Below, piece after piece: positions 34,813-47,434 of a stretch of 64,000 nucleotides of DNA. The notes beneath the pieces are model-generated. The model did no database searches. It worked only from the letters and a program-made list of their open reading frames with translations, and was not told the DNA's origin. The position numbers were made by a program, and so were the translations under genes. Source of the stretch: Penicillium oxalicum (lineage: Eukaryota; Ascomycota; Eurotiomycetes; Eurotiales; Aspergillaceae); assembly GCF_001723175.1 (NCBI RefSeq), contig NC_064657.1, positions 186,001 through 250,000 on the forward strand, in the 5' to 3' direction. The stretch's first letter is position 1. The number at the start of each line of letters is the position of its first letter.

Positions 34813-37800
34813 GAATCACATGCTCATATACTTGATATCAAACAGTGCGCACTACGTCTGATGCTGTAGCATTGGTGTCTTGGAAGACACTGTCACGGTC
34901 GCAATGTCCGGTGATTGGCTGACAAAAGGTCATGTGATGCGACTGACCTGTTATTCATAGTTTGCCGGACCAAGTACTGGACTTCTTCCAAAGTTGAAAG
35001 GCAGGATGCAGTTTCCGGCGGTTAATTATAGAATGTAACTTGCTTTGAGATAAGCTACAATGAGTTGGTTTCAAATAGTATTCAATTGAAGAACATTGGC
35101 CGCCGCCGCGGCCAAATGCTCGGCGATTTGCTCTATTTAGATCTGATAATCCCGAAGGAGGTAGGTTAAAGGGCAAAGAAATCTAACTTTCGATGAAAGA
35201 CGTATCGAAAACGCGGCATGTATGTTGAGAACTGAGCTCTCTAGGGTTATCACAGCAATAAGAGGTTGCTTGCCCCTTGAAGAAAATGAAGACTCAGTTT
35301 CACTTCCCCAAGCAGAGCAAGGTAGTGTTTGTGCCGCCCCCCAGAACAATTATTGTATTCACTCAATGATATTAATTTTGCCAGTATTCATTAGACAAAT
35401 CTCGTCAGCCCCCCTCTGCCCACTTGGCTCAGTCCTCAACCAGTGACAGCATCATCATTCTTCCTGACCCTGACCCGGTTCTCAATTTTTATAACATGGG
35501 TCCTTCAGAGGGAAATCTTTCGATTTGGAGACAACCACCTTGTAAGTAGGTTAACTGACTCGAGTTTGCTTGAGTGTCTGACTTTTCTTAGTTTGCCCTT
35601 TAAAGGTAGTCAGTCATTCTGAGCAGGAAAGTTCCCAATAAGATTAAGTACGAAGGGCATTTGAATGTCGCTAGGACGTATCATTTTATGGCGCACTGTA
35701 TATGAGGTCATTGATCAATCAGATGGAAATTGCGGACTATTTCTCACGCTTTCTGTTTGATGCGATATGCATCGCTATAAAGCTCAAGTATCTTAGTTCT
35801 TTTCGCAAGTGCAAATTTCAAGCCACCAATCTCACGAATATATATTATTCAGTGGTGCTGTTTGTTGTTATTCAGTCACATGGAAAGCCGCTGTATCTGA
35901 ATACCAAATAATAATGCACGCAATCTCTAAGATCTCGGCATATTGACTCGGGCACTGGGAGTTCATTGAACGACCCTGCATACAGATCCACATGAAGGCT
36001 CACAGCTTCTTTCCCTTACCTTCACTCCAGGGTCCCATCCCTAACATGATATCCCTAATATAACTGATAGATGCCAGATCTTCATGCGAAGAGACTGAAA
36101 AGGGATGTTACCTCGCGAGATTTGTAGCCTAGTGCATCACACGTGGCTCCAAGTGACGCTCTGACAGTCTCTGTTTAGCTCGTCGAAAAATGTTGCAACA
36201 TTGGTTGGAAGTGAGAGACTCTCTGATAGCGTTGCTACCGTGATTGCATCCAGGATGTGATTTAGCACATGATTTTCGGGGGCATCCAAGAGCATCTTAG
36301 CCATGGGTCGAAATATGGACCCGGATGGCATCACTCCAAATTCAATAAATATCACAAGGACGAGAATGGCGTTCTGGTCTCTGTCTTCGCAGTCTTATTT
36401 GAAGCTGTCTAAGATACTCTGACGAGCGTTCAAGAGAATAGCTTGGAGAATTTCGCATAGCAGTATCCTCATCGAATTCTCCCAGCTCGTAGAGAAAACC
36501 TCGAGGACATAACCAGCAAGATTCTCGTAGTTGGCACTGGTGAGGCTGCACTGGACTCCTGAATGCTTAGTGACTGCAGGAAATCAGCCTAAGCACTACA
36601 GTCTGAAAGTCGAGATACGTACAGAAGTCGTTAACCGCGTCATTAAGAAACAGAACTTTCGGATCCATTCTGGGAGAGTGTGTTTGTACTCAGATGGAGG
36701 GATCTCATAAAATTGAAGTTCGGATCGCCGCAAAAGTTGGCTACTTATTGAGATTTCAAGTCTACTCATGTATGGATTAATTAGATGAGTGTGATCTAGT
36801 TGCAGATCAGTGCAATGGGTGGGAATTCGGTGAGAAAACTTAGTGAAGTGTAGGTGGACGATAGGTCGAGTGGCTACCAATAGATGAAGCATACAGCATC
36901 TTTCTCGTTGATCATTTTAGGATGATGGTGTTAGAATGGTAAGGCATGTCTCTATTGTATGAAGAATGAAGCATTGGAGCATATCCATGACCAGCGCGGT
37001 GAGATCAAAATGCAGAATAAAGCGTACTTGCTAGAATGGCGCACCTCGAATTGTGGAGGTAGCGCCATAGCCAGGTATGGGTCTCAGCTTTTGCTGCTTG
37101 TATAATAGTACTGGCGTACCGCCGTGAACCGTGCAACAATTCTGAAAGAGGGTGGATATGGGGTTCCAAGTCTTACCCGTAGCTGTGAACACCGCAGGAC
37201 TCAGCAACTAAAGAAAATGTCCCGCAATAGTTTGCGATGTAAATTGTGATCTACTTACTCATTCCAAGGGCTGGCACCAGAATATAACAACAGATTATGC
37301 TAATAAACACCGAAAGAATCCCCGCGAAGTCTGTTAGACCTCGGACATGTTTTCATGAGAAATCCCAATAGCTGCGGAGACAAGAATCGCTGTCTAGACT
37401 GAAGCTGGAGAAAACAATAGGAGGTAAAAAGAAACGTATGAGTGACACGTGAGGAGGACAAAGGGGGACGTTAAGACACAAGGAGGGCAGAACCTTTGAG
37501 AAATAGCAGAGAAAGAGAATCAACATCAGTTCCCGTAGACGGGCTCGGCTCTTATCGTCAAAATAGAAAGATGTCCTCTAATAACTGAAGTTAATTTGGG
37601 TTCTGCTTGCTGGCTTGTGTGACCTTCTCACCTCAACACCACCTCTGGGAAATTGATGAGATCTCATTGGGTACTGAACATGCATCTGAGGGTGGTCGGT
37701 GATTGATCCAACGACAGTGACAAGCTCCCCAAAGTGCGTTGGCAGGGCGATCGTCATCTCCCAATGCTGGAAACTATTTGGTCCCTAAATTCTTGCCCCG

Positions 37801-38554
37801 ATAGGTACCAAGGCTTCCGTATAAGCTTCTTCAGTGTTCGCTGATGTGATGAAGGTAGTCAGCAATGAATCCGTCCTTTGAATCAAAATCTTTTGGTGTA
37901 AATACGAAGCAAGGATAGCTAGATCTCTTGCCTCGCCGGGTAGTAATATGTTGCATACCACCTGCTCCACTAGTCGATCTCGTAGAGCCTGGACAAGATA
38001 TTCCTTTGCCCATCGCAAGTTGTCATCATGCATCATCAAGGCTATGTAAATTTCGGCAAGCTCGTAGAAAGAAGTTCTCTCGTTTTTTCGGCACTTGGAG
38101 AAGAGCTTTTGACAAGACACCATTAGCTCAAGCTATATCGGTTGAAATCTAGCAGCTTCAAGGCCTTGTACCTCGACTATGAAAGTATCTTATCGAAAGT
38201 GATGGATTGTTAGCTTTTCTCCGTCACGAAGCTTGAATGTTCCCCTTACATTGAGATACTCGAGCGAAAAAATTCGGTACGATTTGAACCTTGTCAACCA
38301 TCATGCCTGAAGTGTACGATAGTATGTGGGATATCTGAATATATGCAAAGAATTGACGGTCTGCTTGGGGACACCGTGAGGCTGCGACAGACTGTCCTTA
38401 TATACACTTACCATTCTGGATTGGTTGACGATCAAATCAAAGCTCGTGTAGTAGAAACTTTGTATATGTACTTGTAGACCTCCCAAGAAGGAATCGACGC
38501 CCGCCTGTGGTCCCTTACCCGCCTTCTACTCACTTTCCACCAACAACCGACCCT

Positions 38555-38653
38555 ACTGTCCACCTACTATCCACGTACTGTCCACCTACTATCCACCTAC
38601 AGTCTACCTACAGTCTACCTGCTGTCCATCTACTGTCCACCTACTATCCATCC
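38555..38653. repeat. 11-bp minisatellite, nine units
   Basis: Nine head-to-tail copies of an 11-bp unit of the form ACTGTCCACCT, with one to four changes per copy (e.g. ACTATCCACGT, ACAGTCTACCT). The unit is not a multiple of three, so it is unlikely to be protein-driven. Confidence 0.9.
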
Positions 38654-38971
38654 ATTGTTCTGGTCTTCACCTGGGATGGGCGTACTAGTCTGAGTTTGAT
38701 TCCTACACATTCGCTCGCCGGACTCAATTGGCCAATATGGAATAACTGCTGGTCATAAGTTTCAACTACATGGACTAAGACATGAAGATGTTGGTCCGGG
38801 ACAAGCTACCTGGGATCAGAAAGGACGAGTAGTAGCAGGAGCATATAAGAAGGAGCACATCCCATTTCATCGCTACCGTGTCAGCCTTCTGTTCCATCGT
38901 TAACTGTGTGACATCTTGAACGATTGAGCTACCTTCCCGTTTGACAGAGCACAGTATTCTAGGTGTCCGAC

Positions 38972-39349
38972 ATGGCCTCAAACAAGATTTCGTCTCCTGT
39001 CAGGCCAGCAAAGGAAACCCAGGCTACTTCGAAGAAGAAGATGCATGACTTCGATGTGACCGGTGATGCGCAGCCTTTTCCCGTCGACCAAGAACTTCGA
39101 GTACCTTCAGTTACTCCTGTTTCTCAGGACCAGCTCTCATACAGCCCCGACTTGGCGCAGCTAGACCGGATCCTGTCACAACTTCAAGGCCATGAATGTG
39201 CTTCGCCTGAGACGTTTGCGGCAGTGAAGACAGTGAATAAGAACCAGGGTGAAGGCTTCCAGCCGGCACAAGCACGTGATAGTGACCTTGTATTCTTCAT
39301 TTCGAAGGAAGATCTTTATTCGTTCCAGAAGTGGGCTTTGGCAGTCTAG
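38972..39349 (+). CDS. Small hypothetical protein
   Basis: A 125-residue frame starts MASNKISSPVRPAKETQ and is hydrophilic, with a Lys-rich N-terminal segment and an acidic/Gln-rich middle. No domain, signal peptide or membrane segment is visible. A TATA-like CATATAAGAAGG lies about 120 bp upstream. Codon choice looks reasonable, with no frame breaks, but I recognise no relatives. It stands alone in a gene-poor zone and could be a chance frame. Confidence 0.4.
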   Translation: MASNKISSPVRPAKETQATSKKKMHDFDVTGDAQPFPVDQELRVPSVTPVSQDQLSYSPDLAQLDRILSQLQGHECASPETFAAVKTVNKNQGEGFQPAQARDSDLVFFISKEDLYSFQKWALAV

Positions 39350-40136
39350 TCAAGGGTCGTTGAAACGTAAGAGCCATGGCCACTTTTGCTCAGCGCTTAT
39401 CAAAACCTACTGATTCATGTGTACATAGTCGCGACGGACATGCAGCTGTACAGTAACACGAGGTGCCTTGGAAAACGATGTGTATAATTCTTTCGTTACT
39501 TCTCGATGTAGTGCCTGTGCCGTATATCCACCTCTTGTATAGTACCAGTGTGGCCTAGGGAGGTTGAAGGGCTTTCCCCTGCGTATGCAGATTCCTCTTC
39601 TAACTCTTCCTAGTCATATTATAAGACCCTCAATCTCTTTCCCTTTTTTTCTGCCTTAATTGTGCCTATAGGCCTTTATCTCTCTCTGGATGTTAGGCTT
39701 GAAGCACAATGCTGAAAGTTCAGTTCCAGATCATGATTGCGGTGGCCAACTCCGTTATGGTTCGTTACTTCACGCGCAGACGGGACTGGTTCACAACAAT
39801 GGCGATTAAGGATCTGGGAGGCCTGAGCTATAGACGTGCGACTTTCTTTGAGGGCTCCGACTTCTTGGCCATTACGTTGGAGAGTGCGGCAGATATTGAC
39901 TGAACTGTTTACAAGCTAGTCCTAGAGCACCCACTTAGATGGGAATGCCCACTCGTTCTGCGCCACAAAATAACATTCTCTCTAGACTTTGAGTAGCATG
40001 CTAGGCTATGCGAGGATTATTTGACAAAGGTGAAACATGCCGGCGAAGAATACCCTCAGCTAGACAAAGGAAAAGGTTGTGAAAGAAAAAAAAAAGACGA
40101 AAATTATCTTCTGGCGGGTCCTGCTCCACCCATGCA
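39350..40136. other. Intergenic, nothing recognised
   Basis: This is the 3' flank of the hypothetical gene and of the repressor gene. Only short frames occur. Confidence 0.5.
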
Positions 40137-42377
40137 TCAAAATAATGGCCGTCCAGACGCCATTCGTACAAAGTCAAACGGCACGTTTTGGCCCACGAGT
40201 AACCGCAATGTCTCTACCGTCGTCCATGCACTCACATCCTCGCTGCCATACGCCGTCCATCCCGCACTGGTCGCCACCGCCAAGGGATCTCCTTTCCTAG
40301 GTCCGTTGGTCAGATCCAAGTAAACCTTGCCTCGCGTCGATGTCGGCGACGAGCGTCCGTTCGTGCGATAGTGACGCAGCAACGGCTGCACCAGCAAGGA
40401 TTTCTCTGGAGGCAAGGCCGAGACAATGACAAACGGCTGCTCAACCAGTTTGACCGACTGCACCGAGGTAAATGGTTCCAAGCCACCCGCCAAGGGACCA
40501 CTGGCCTTGAAGCCCACAGTGTAAATGGAGCCAACGCCAAGACTGCGCAGAGCAAAGATGGCGGCTGATGCATCGGTCTCGGATCCAGCCAGAATGATCG
40601 CTGCACGACCGCGATATGCTGAGGGGACGTACTCGCGCGTGAGCGTTGCCCGGATACCCTTCCACGCGGCGTTATCCCCGACGAACCGTGCACTGCCGCA
40701 TGCATTGGGCACGGCGAGGGCAATCGTATCGACCAGGCCAATGGCCCGGGCGGCATCGCTGATTGCCGGCAGTGAGGTGGTGGTGCTAGCAATGGGAGGG
40801 TGGAGGCAAGCACCACCAAATTGGGGCTGGTTCAAAATCGCCTCCATGGATGAGCCCTTGGGCCCGCGATCGATGGAAGTAAAAGTGTGCGGAAGACCCA
40901 GTTCATTGAGGCATTTCTCCATGAACATCGTCTGGGGAGTGGCACGGAACGAGCCGATGAAGTAGAGGTCTCGCTTGGGTAACTGACCCATGATGTGGAG
41001 GGCCTCGTTGATCTCGGCCGCAGTCAACTGACCCGGAGCAGCAATCATGGGCAGTAAAGGGTGGGTGATGGGGGAAAAGACGGTGTTTAGCGCACGCGAG
41101 AGCTGGCCCATTTGACCCATGTTGACCGCGGAGAGCAACGGACCCGGTCCACGAGCCTTGATGGTGGAGCGGAAATACTCCAGTTCGTAGTTCTCCTCGA
41201 TGGTCGAGACCATGGCAATCATCTTGACAATGTCCCCGTATTTGGCACTTTCTTCAAACACGCGACGAGCCTCAGGAGCCGTCCACTTCCACGTACCGGA
41301 GAAATCATGGAAGGCAGACATGATGATACTGTGGCCCTTGACCTCGGCCAGCCGGCGACGAATCTCCTCCGGGAGCCAGAGCTCGACGTCGATATACTCT
41401 ACTCCCCACTGGATGGCGCGTCGCAGATATTTGTAGGACAACATTGGATCGTCCATTGGGAATTTACCATTTTCTTTCGTACAGCGCACCGTAAAGATGA
41501 TGGGAAGTTCTGTGTGCTGGCGCAGCAACATCAATTGCTGACCCACGTACTTTAAGCTCGGCACCGAGCTCGCAGCGGCATCCATCGTGGGCTCGACCAG
41601 CAAGTCCACACGAATCTCGACGGCATCTGATCCCACGGAGAGAATATCCAGATTGGGCAGCGCAGCATGCACGTCTGGAAAGGTGGTCGAAATGAAATTG
41701 GTCCGAGTCTTGGTTCGAAGATCCTCATGCGGTTTCGTCTGGCCCAGGATCAACGAGAGGAAGCGCGTGAGGTCGCGACGCAAAAAGGGGGTCCGCGAGT
41801 ATAGGAACTCGTAATCGCACAATTCAGTCAGCGCGTCTTCGGGAGCGGATCCATCCTCCACGCAGTGGGTGTTGATGAGCACAAAGGAGGACCTGTCGCA
41901 TCCATCCAGGCCATGTGGGAGATCCTGCGGGAGTACACCGGCCACCACCACGTCAGAGGCTCTTGACAGGGTCGTCAATGGTGTTTCCGTTGTCCATGGC
42001 TTTCCGACGATCTCGGCGATCATGTGCACGATGCTTTCCATGCCCGTACCGAACACGATGACTATCGTTCCGGACGGCGTGTCGGGTGGCGGCATCACGG
42101 CGGGCGCGGCATGGCCCTGCGGCGACCACGTGGGCGCCGAATGTCCCGAGACAATCGAGGCGATGCTGAGTGCGGAAGTGGTAGCGGAAGAGGGCGAGGA
42201 AGAAGCCGGAGGCGTCACTGGAAGAGTTGGTGTGGTGGTTGCGGTTGTCAAAGCAGAGACCGTGGGGGGTGAGTTGGCGGCCTGCGGAGGACTGGGGACT
42301 TGAAGGGCGGTCGAGACGGCCGCGGTTTCGTCGAGCAGCGGCGTGGCCATCATGGGCGGGAGGGCAGTGGGCATCAT
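40137..42377 (-). CDS. Quinate pathway repressor-like protein (QutR/Qa-1S type)
   Basis: One uninterrupted exon codes for 746 residues. The N-terminal 100 residues are Ser/Thr/Pro-rich. A shikimate-kinase-like segment follows with a degenerate P-loop (IVIVFGTGMES near 106-115 in place of GxxGxGKT), then a type I dehydroquinase-like domain (about 225-460), then a shikimate-dehydrogenase-like domain to the end. This is the C-terminal three-domain order of the AROM protein, as in QutR/Qa-1S, which block the QutA activator when quinate is absent. The dehydroquinase His (HDF near 357) and Lys (DIVK near 385) are still present. The shikimate dehydrogenase NTDW motif reads GDNAAW, having lost its Asp. 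N-terminal start at 42377 is the first ATG; a GTG two codons earlier is not used. No other qut gene is visible here. Confidence 0.85.
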   Translation of the reverse strand: MMPTALPPMMATPLLDETAAVSTALQVPSPPQAANSPPTVSALTTATTTPTLPVTPPASSSPSSATTSALSIASIVSGHSAPTWSPQGHAAPAVMPPPDTPSGTIVIVFGTGMESIVHMIAEIVGKPWTTETPLTTLSRASDVVVAGVLPQDLPHGLDGCDRSSFVLINTHCVEDGSAPEDALTELCDYEFLYSRTPFLRRDLTRFLSLILGQTKPHEDLRTKTRTNFISTTFPDVHAALPNLDILSVGSDAVEIRVDLLVEPTMDAAASSVPSLKYVGQQLMLLRQHTELPIIFTVRCTKENGKFPMDDPMLSYKYLRRAIQWGVEYIDVELWLPEEIRRRLAEVKGHSIIMSAFHDFSGTWKWTAPEARRVFEESAKYGDIVKMIAMVSTIEENYELEYFRSTIKARGPGPLLSAVNMGQMGQLSRALNTVFSPITHPLLPMIAAPGQLTAAEINEALHIMGQLPKRDLYFIGSFRATPQTMFMEKCLNELGLPHTFTSIDRGPKGSSMEAILNQPQFGGACLHPPIASTTTSLPAISDAARAIGLVDTIALAVPNACGSARFVGDNAAWKGIRATLTREYVPSAYRGRAAIILAGSETDASAAIFALRSLGVGSIYTVGFKASGPLAGGLEPFTSVQSVKLVEQPFVIVSALPPEKSLLVQPLLRHYRTNGRSSPTSTRGKVYLDLTNGPRKGDPLAVATSAGWTAYGSEDVSAWTTVETLRLLVGQNVPFDFVRMASGRPLF

Positions 42378-45300
42378 CGTCACATAGCACGCCCTAGACG
42401 AGGTTCATTGCTCGCACAAGACGGCAGTGGGAAATCAGATTTGTCAGACCAGGCTACCGCAAATGACGAGAATTATTTGTCGCTCCCCGATCCAGAAATC
42501 CTCTCTCTCCCCTTCTCCGATCGTGCTCACGGGATCTCTCCAACACGGTCACGCGCAGAGTGGGTGTGTGAGTTGCGAGTAGACGGAGTCTTGGTGACCT
42601 CGTCAGACCGCACCAAACAGTAACTGTCACCTAGAGGATCAGTACCAGAGCCAAGGGTACCAGTTGGACCAAAAATTCTCGTCCAAACGGTGGGCAGAGG
42701 TAAGAATAGACGACGGGGTCTGGCTCGACCACGGCACAGATGGAAGGGTTGTATCGGCGACGGGCGTCGACCGGTGTTGTTCCGAGGAGGCAAAAGCGCA
42801 CGGCAGGTGGTCTCTTTGCCCCTCTTGCCTGGAGATCGTTTGAGTGCCGTCGATGTGAATTACTCCGTTCAATGGTACTCGGTACAGATGCCGGCACGAT
42901 CCCAGTCCAGGGTTGGCTGGCTTTCGACTCTGCGCAGGTCCTGGGGAAGAGCAGCTTTCCACCGGATAAAGTGTGCCACCCGCAGCAATGCTTCGATGGT
43001 CGTCTTCGCTGTCGCCTTTTGTGCTGTCCTTTCCTTTCTGTTCTTTGGCGGCGAGTAGGATAGAGTTTGATAAGGACCAGGGGAATCCCGTTTCACTGGC
43101 ACGATTCCCAGCGTCGTCGCTCCACTCTTGTTGGAGCGTAAGCCTTGAAGCTGGCGTGACTGCACTCGAGGCGGAGGTATTCTCTTGCTTTTACGCAACG
43201 ATGGAAGACCTTGTCATTCACTGGTGATTCAGGAACAGTGGTGGAAATGATTTTCATCCAAAGTCTGGAGGCAGACAACAATCTCGTTGGACACAGAATC
43301 GGGTCAATGTCAGAAGACAAGTCCAAAGAGTCCAGAGTCAAGATGAGGATGGAAGATCTCCGACGTCTTGTTCCTCACAATCCAGCCAAGGCCGTTTGTT
43401 CTCCCGTCTGGCTGGATTGGAAATACTAATAACCAGCGATAAATCAAATAATAATAATACCGCCAATAATCAGAAAACCCAGAATTATCTTCTTCGGCAG
43501 GCCTGTCCCCAGAGTCTCCGTCTCAGGATCGTTCCGAGTGGGCGCAATAATTCAAGGACAGGGACCACCAGAAAAGGAAAATCGATAGAAATATGATCCT
43601 CCGCCCAAGATGTAATTACTGCAGGTCCGACTGGATCCGTTTCCTATCTCCTACTGTACCAGTGTGCAGGCTGCACATGAGTTCAATGATTGATCATGGG
43701 CACCGTCTGCCCAAGACTCAGCCCCGTCCTCGGCAAGTTGACCAGAGTCCATAGAAGCATGACACTTGCCATGCACGGTTCGAGTAACTTGTGGTTTTTC
43801 CACTTGAACCGCGGGCTCCACCAGCTTCATCCGGGGAGAGGCGGGGAGGAAAAAAAAAAAAGGGAAGACTGACGGAGATTGAATTCTCCGCCAATGGAGA
43901 CAAGCTCTACGGTAGAAGAGTATCCACTTCAACCACCGCGGCGTCAGCGTGAACGGATGGATCCCACTCTTCTTGGATTGAAGTCCAGTGGGGGGGGAAT
44001 CCGCTGTGCATCAACATAATCGACAATGGAGGGAAGAATAATATACGGAGTCGACCGAGTCTGTAGTCGTGGTGTGCAAAAGCCAGCCGTGATGCACGGG
44101 TGGAAAAAGCCCACCGCCGTGGGAAATGGCGGTCGGCCTGGCAAATACCAAAGAATCACCTCAGCACCTGGATGTAGTCATAGATACATGTCTACTGCGG
44201 GCAGTGCATGGCACGGCACTGCCCAGGTGCCGACAACTGTACTCCTACATGTAACATCTCTGGCTGTCAGGGGGGGAGTCATTTATCCGGATAGTTTCAG
44301 GGGGTCCATCACATTAACCGTGAAGTATATCACCGTCACTCTGTACTCCATGATGGACCTATAGCCGATGCATGTTGACACTCCTCTCTCCCTGCGTTGT
44401 TACAGCTGGCCCCGACTAGCCTATTCGAGATCTTGGAAAAGAAACCTTGCCCAGGTTCCAGTGATGATCGCCCGAAAAATTGTGAGCAACCAGAGAAGGT
44501 GATACGGATCTCAGCGGATTACCCTAGCTGCACCAGCATTCGAGTACCTCTCGTGGGCCCCAGGATGAGTGTTTTCTTACACGGAGTAAATGCTGGTTGG
44601 GTCAGACTGCAAAACCCACGAATGAAGTCAACGGCTATCAGGTCGTCATGGACAAGTATGTCGTAGACATTATTAGCCTCAGATCCTGATCCATCCTTCC
44701 TAGTAAATTGAGATTCGTAAACGCCTTATCGGCAATGAGATTCGCCGGGCGATAGCGGTCCATACTTTCCATGGATGGATTATTGTCAGAAACAGACGTG
44801 GTCGATCATCCTCCTGAATGCACCTGACTCGGGACGTGGTCACCACTCCTGTCGGATAGCTACAAATGGAGCCTGCGGGTGCAAGGAGACAGACGATTTT
44901 CATGACTTGACCAGATTCATAGTACTGCTGGTTCACGAAACCAGTCGCCCGAAACTCTGAAATCTGGCCTACAGTAAAGTGTTTTTGAGTGATCTGAGAG
45001 GTGGTCTGAGGAAAATACTGGGAGGGGTACCCAATGCCCAAGGATGAATCCCAGGGGGATTGGAAGGCCTGATGGACAGATGATTCCACCTGCATTCAAT
45101 AGGAGTTGGATATACCTAGAGGGTACGTAAATATGCGCTAGATTTCCATTGGCCGACAGAGACTTGGATCTGAAATCTCCAATACGGTGCCTGATCTCCA
45201 AAGTACTCAAAACCCACCTAGACGGGCGGCCTGGCAAGACTTGGTAAAGTCCTTTGAAAAGCTAGAATTGATCATCTCTAGTTTTATTGAAAATTTCCAC

Positions 45301-45944
45301 GCTACTTCCAAATTTTGCCCATGGATATACAAGTACCACGTATGTTATCTCACTCGTGCCATCTACGCCTCACCATCCCCCGTCCCTTCCGAGACTCTCT
45401 CTGATACGGGGAAAATCCCCCCAATCCAACGCCAAGAACTTGGCTCTGAGGCAGAGGTTAGATCTGGAGTAAGCCGACCAATCAAAACATGGGCCTCCAA
45501 AGATCTACAGTGAGTTCGATGGATAGCATTGTCTCAACCCAAGTCATACATGGCAAAGTTCGACATCAAGACCTGAACGGCTAAAGTTGAGCTGTTTTGA
45601 GCCGTTGACCTGGGCCCGTGACCGATGCATCCTAAATTATGCATGGGATGAAAAATGGAGAATACAGAATACGTTGTGGGCATTGATTATAAACAGTATC
45701 AAATGCAGTGGTCATATCAAAGTGTCATAACCTTCCCCGCCTGGGAGATGAAGGCTTACCACCATGGCCCATAGTCGTCCTCATTGGGCAAGCGAAAGTA
45801 CTTCAAGCCCAAGGTAACATGGGAACTGGATGCAATGCTCAGTCTGGTGACTATTCGGGGTCAGGGTCCCGCCGCCCAGAGGAGCGCGATTGTCGGGCAG
45901 TTGAGGAAGAGGAGTGTCTCAAAGAGTCTGACACAAAATGATGA
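42378..45944. other. Intergenic, no supported gene
   Basis: About 3.6 kb. Frames on both strands (e.g. 44700-45095 minus) show no domain. A poly-A run lies at about 43850-43861. Confidence 0.45.
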
Positions 45945-47434
45945 TCAGCAAAAATCCATTTGGACCACGACACTATCCCGGTGAGGTGAATGGGTGAGAT
46001 ACAGAGAGAAGCCCGTACCGCGCTTTGGCAACAATCCAAATTGCTCCGCGACATTGACGTAGCCTCCTGGCCCTATAGTCCCACTCTGGCGGAGTTTCTC
46101 GACCTTGGGATCGGATCCAGGAGCCGGCCATTCGATTCGGCTGGAGAAAAGTTCCAGGTCAGCTTACTTGGGGGTTCTTCCTTTCCTTCTCTTTTGATTC
46201 TTGGTGCAATTGGGAGTAAGAGGGTCGACACAAACCAGTAGATGCAGCGAACGGAGCCTTGGGAGGAGCGTGATGTTCGGGCCCACTGCTCGAAGCAGGC
46301 CTTGTGGACATTGTTTCCACACCCGGTTTGGCACCAAACGGTTTTGTCTCTAGGGCTGAAACCTGCGAAGCAGACAGGACAGGCACCGTCAAGAGGTCTG
46401 CGTTTGCCTTCATGATCTTGATCTGGTATGCCATGCTCCTCAAAAATGCTCATGAGAGAGCCTTCGTACATCTCTCGAAGCTCCTTTGAAACATCAAAAG
46501 TCGTTAAGGCCAAGATCTGGACCACGCAGGAATGTCAGGAGAGGACAGACATGCATAACTTACCGAGGGTACAAAGGAAATCTGGTAACGCAGCTCTGGG
46601 CGTGCGTTGAGTGCTTTCAAAAGCACTGACCTCAATAATATGAGTAAGAATACCGGTAAAGTTTTGGAAGGGAGAGGTGTGATATTCAACGAAAGATTAG
46701 GTGTGCTGATCAATCTCGAAGACGTACCATAAATGATGTGCTTGCACTCCCCACGACCTCGGAATTTGGCATCTGGGCAATTACAGGAGGGCAGCTTCCC
46801 AATTTTGACAGTGTATATGTTGCCGGTTGATCCCACAACATGGAAGTAGAACTCGAGAAGGTCATCCGTTTCACACACTTGTTGGCCCACAATGAACATA
46901 CTAGATTCGGTGTGTCATGAGCAACCCCTGCAGCTAGTCAAATACCCTACAGGTGACATACCGAGATCGGTTGATTCTTTCTATTCTGTGACGGTAGGCC
47001 TCTGGTGGTGAATTTCGCCATGGGCGAGGCCGACGCTCCATGCCATGATACTCCACAACCACATCGGGGACCAAACGGGCTCGTTTCGATGGAGAAAGAC
47101 CCGTAGAAGGAGATGACTGGGATTCCACATCTATACAACTCAATGGTGCTTCATGATCTCGATGCTCATGCGGTGCGTTGCTTTTCCGTTTTGGGGGTTT
47201 CGTTGGGCTTCTTTGTGCGAACTTGGACGTAGTTTCCGCGCCAGCGCTGGGAGTGGAGCTAGAGCCGGCAGAAGCCACGCAGTTTTGCTCCAAAAGAGCT
47301 CTTTTAGAAGATCGAGTGATTCGGTTTGCCCGTGTGGGGATTGATCTTTGCTCAGTATGACTACTCGCATTTGACGAAGGTGTGATGGATACGGCTGCAC
47401 GTTTCTCCTCAGCCTCGAATCGTGACATGTCCAT
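45945..47434 (-). CDS. SWIM and RING zinc-finger protein (likely E3 ligase)
   Basis: Five exons (47434-46962, 46900-46728, 46625-46564, 46516-46236, 46140-45945) give 394 residues. The N-terminal 150 residues are basic, Ser/Thr-rich and likely disordered, with possible nuclear localisation stretches (SPTKPPKRKS, SPSKRARL). A SWIM finger follows (CNCPDAKFRGRGECKHI, about 197-213), then a RING (CPVCFAGF...CQTGCGNNVHKACFEQW...CIYC, about 282-331). The last RING Cys codon is formed across the final splice (TG|C), which supports that intron even though its donor is GTTTGT. SWIM plus RING suggests a ubiquitin ligase of the ZSWIM2/MEX-like type acting in the nucleus or on DNA; substrates are unknown. 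The 3' end of exon 5 is less sure. Confidence 0.82.

Larger units (their letters stand above)
32764..38554. other. Gene-poor, AT-rich, partly repeat-derived
   Basis: The stretch 33160-34790 is unusually rich in TA and has a base composition unlike its flanks, as in mutated transposon relics. Minus frames at 36137-36892 and 37785-38123 are unconnected fragments; the latter (ELAEIYIALMMHDDNLRWAKEYL) is faintly like the C-terminal part of BTB proteins, too weak to call. Confidence 0.4.

Noticed and set aside
37785..38123. Possible BTB-protein fragment
   Set aside because: Similarity to the post-BTB helices is faint and I could not find the BTB core in adjoining frames.
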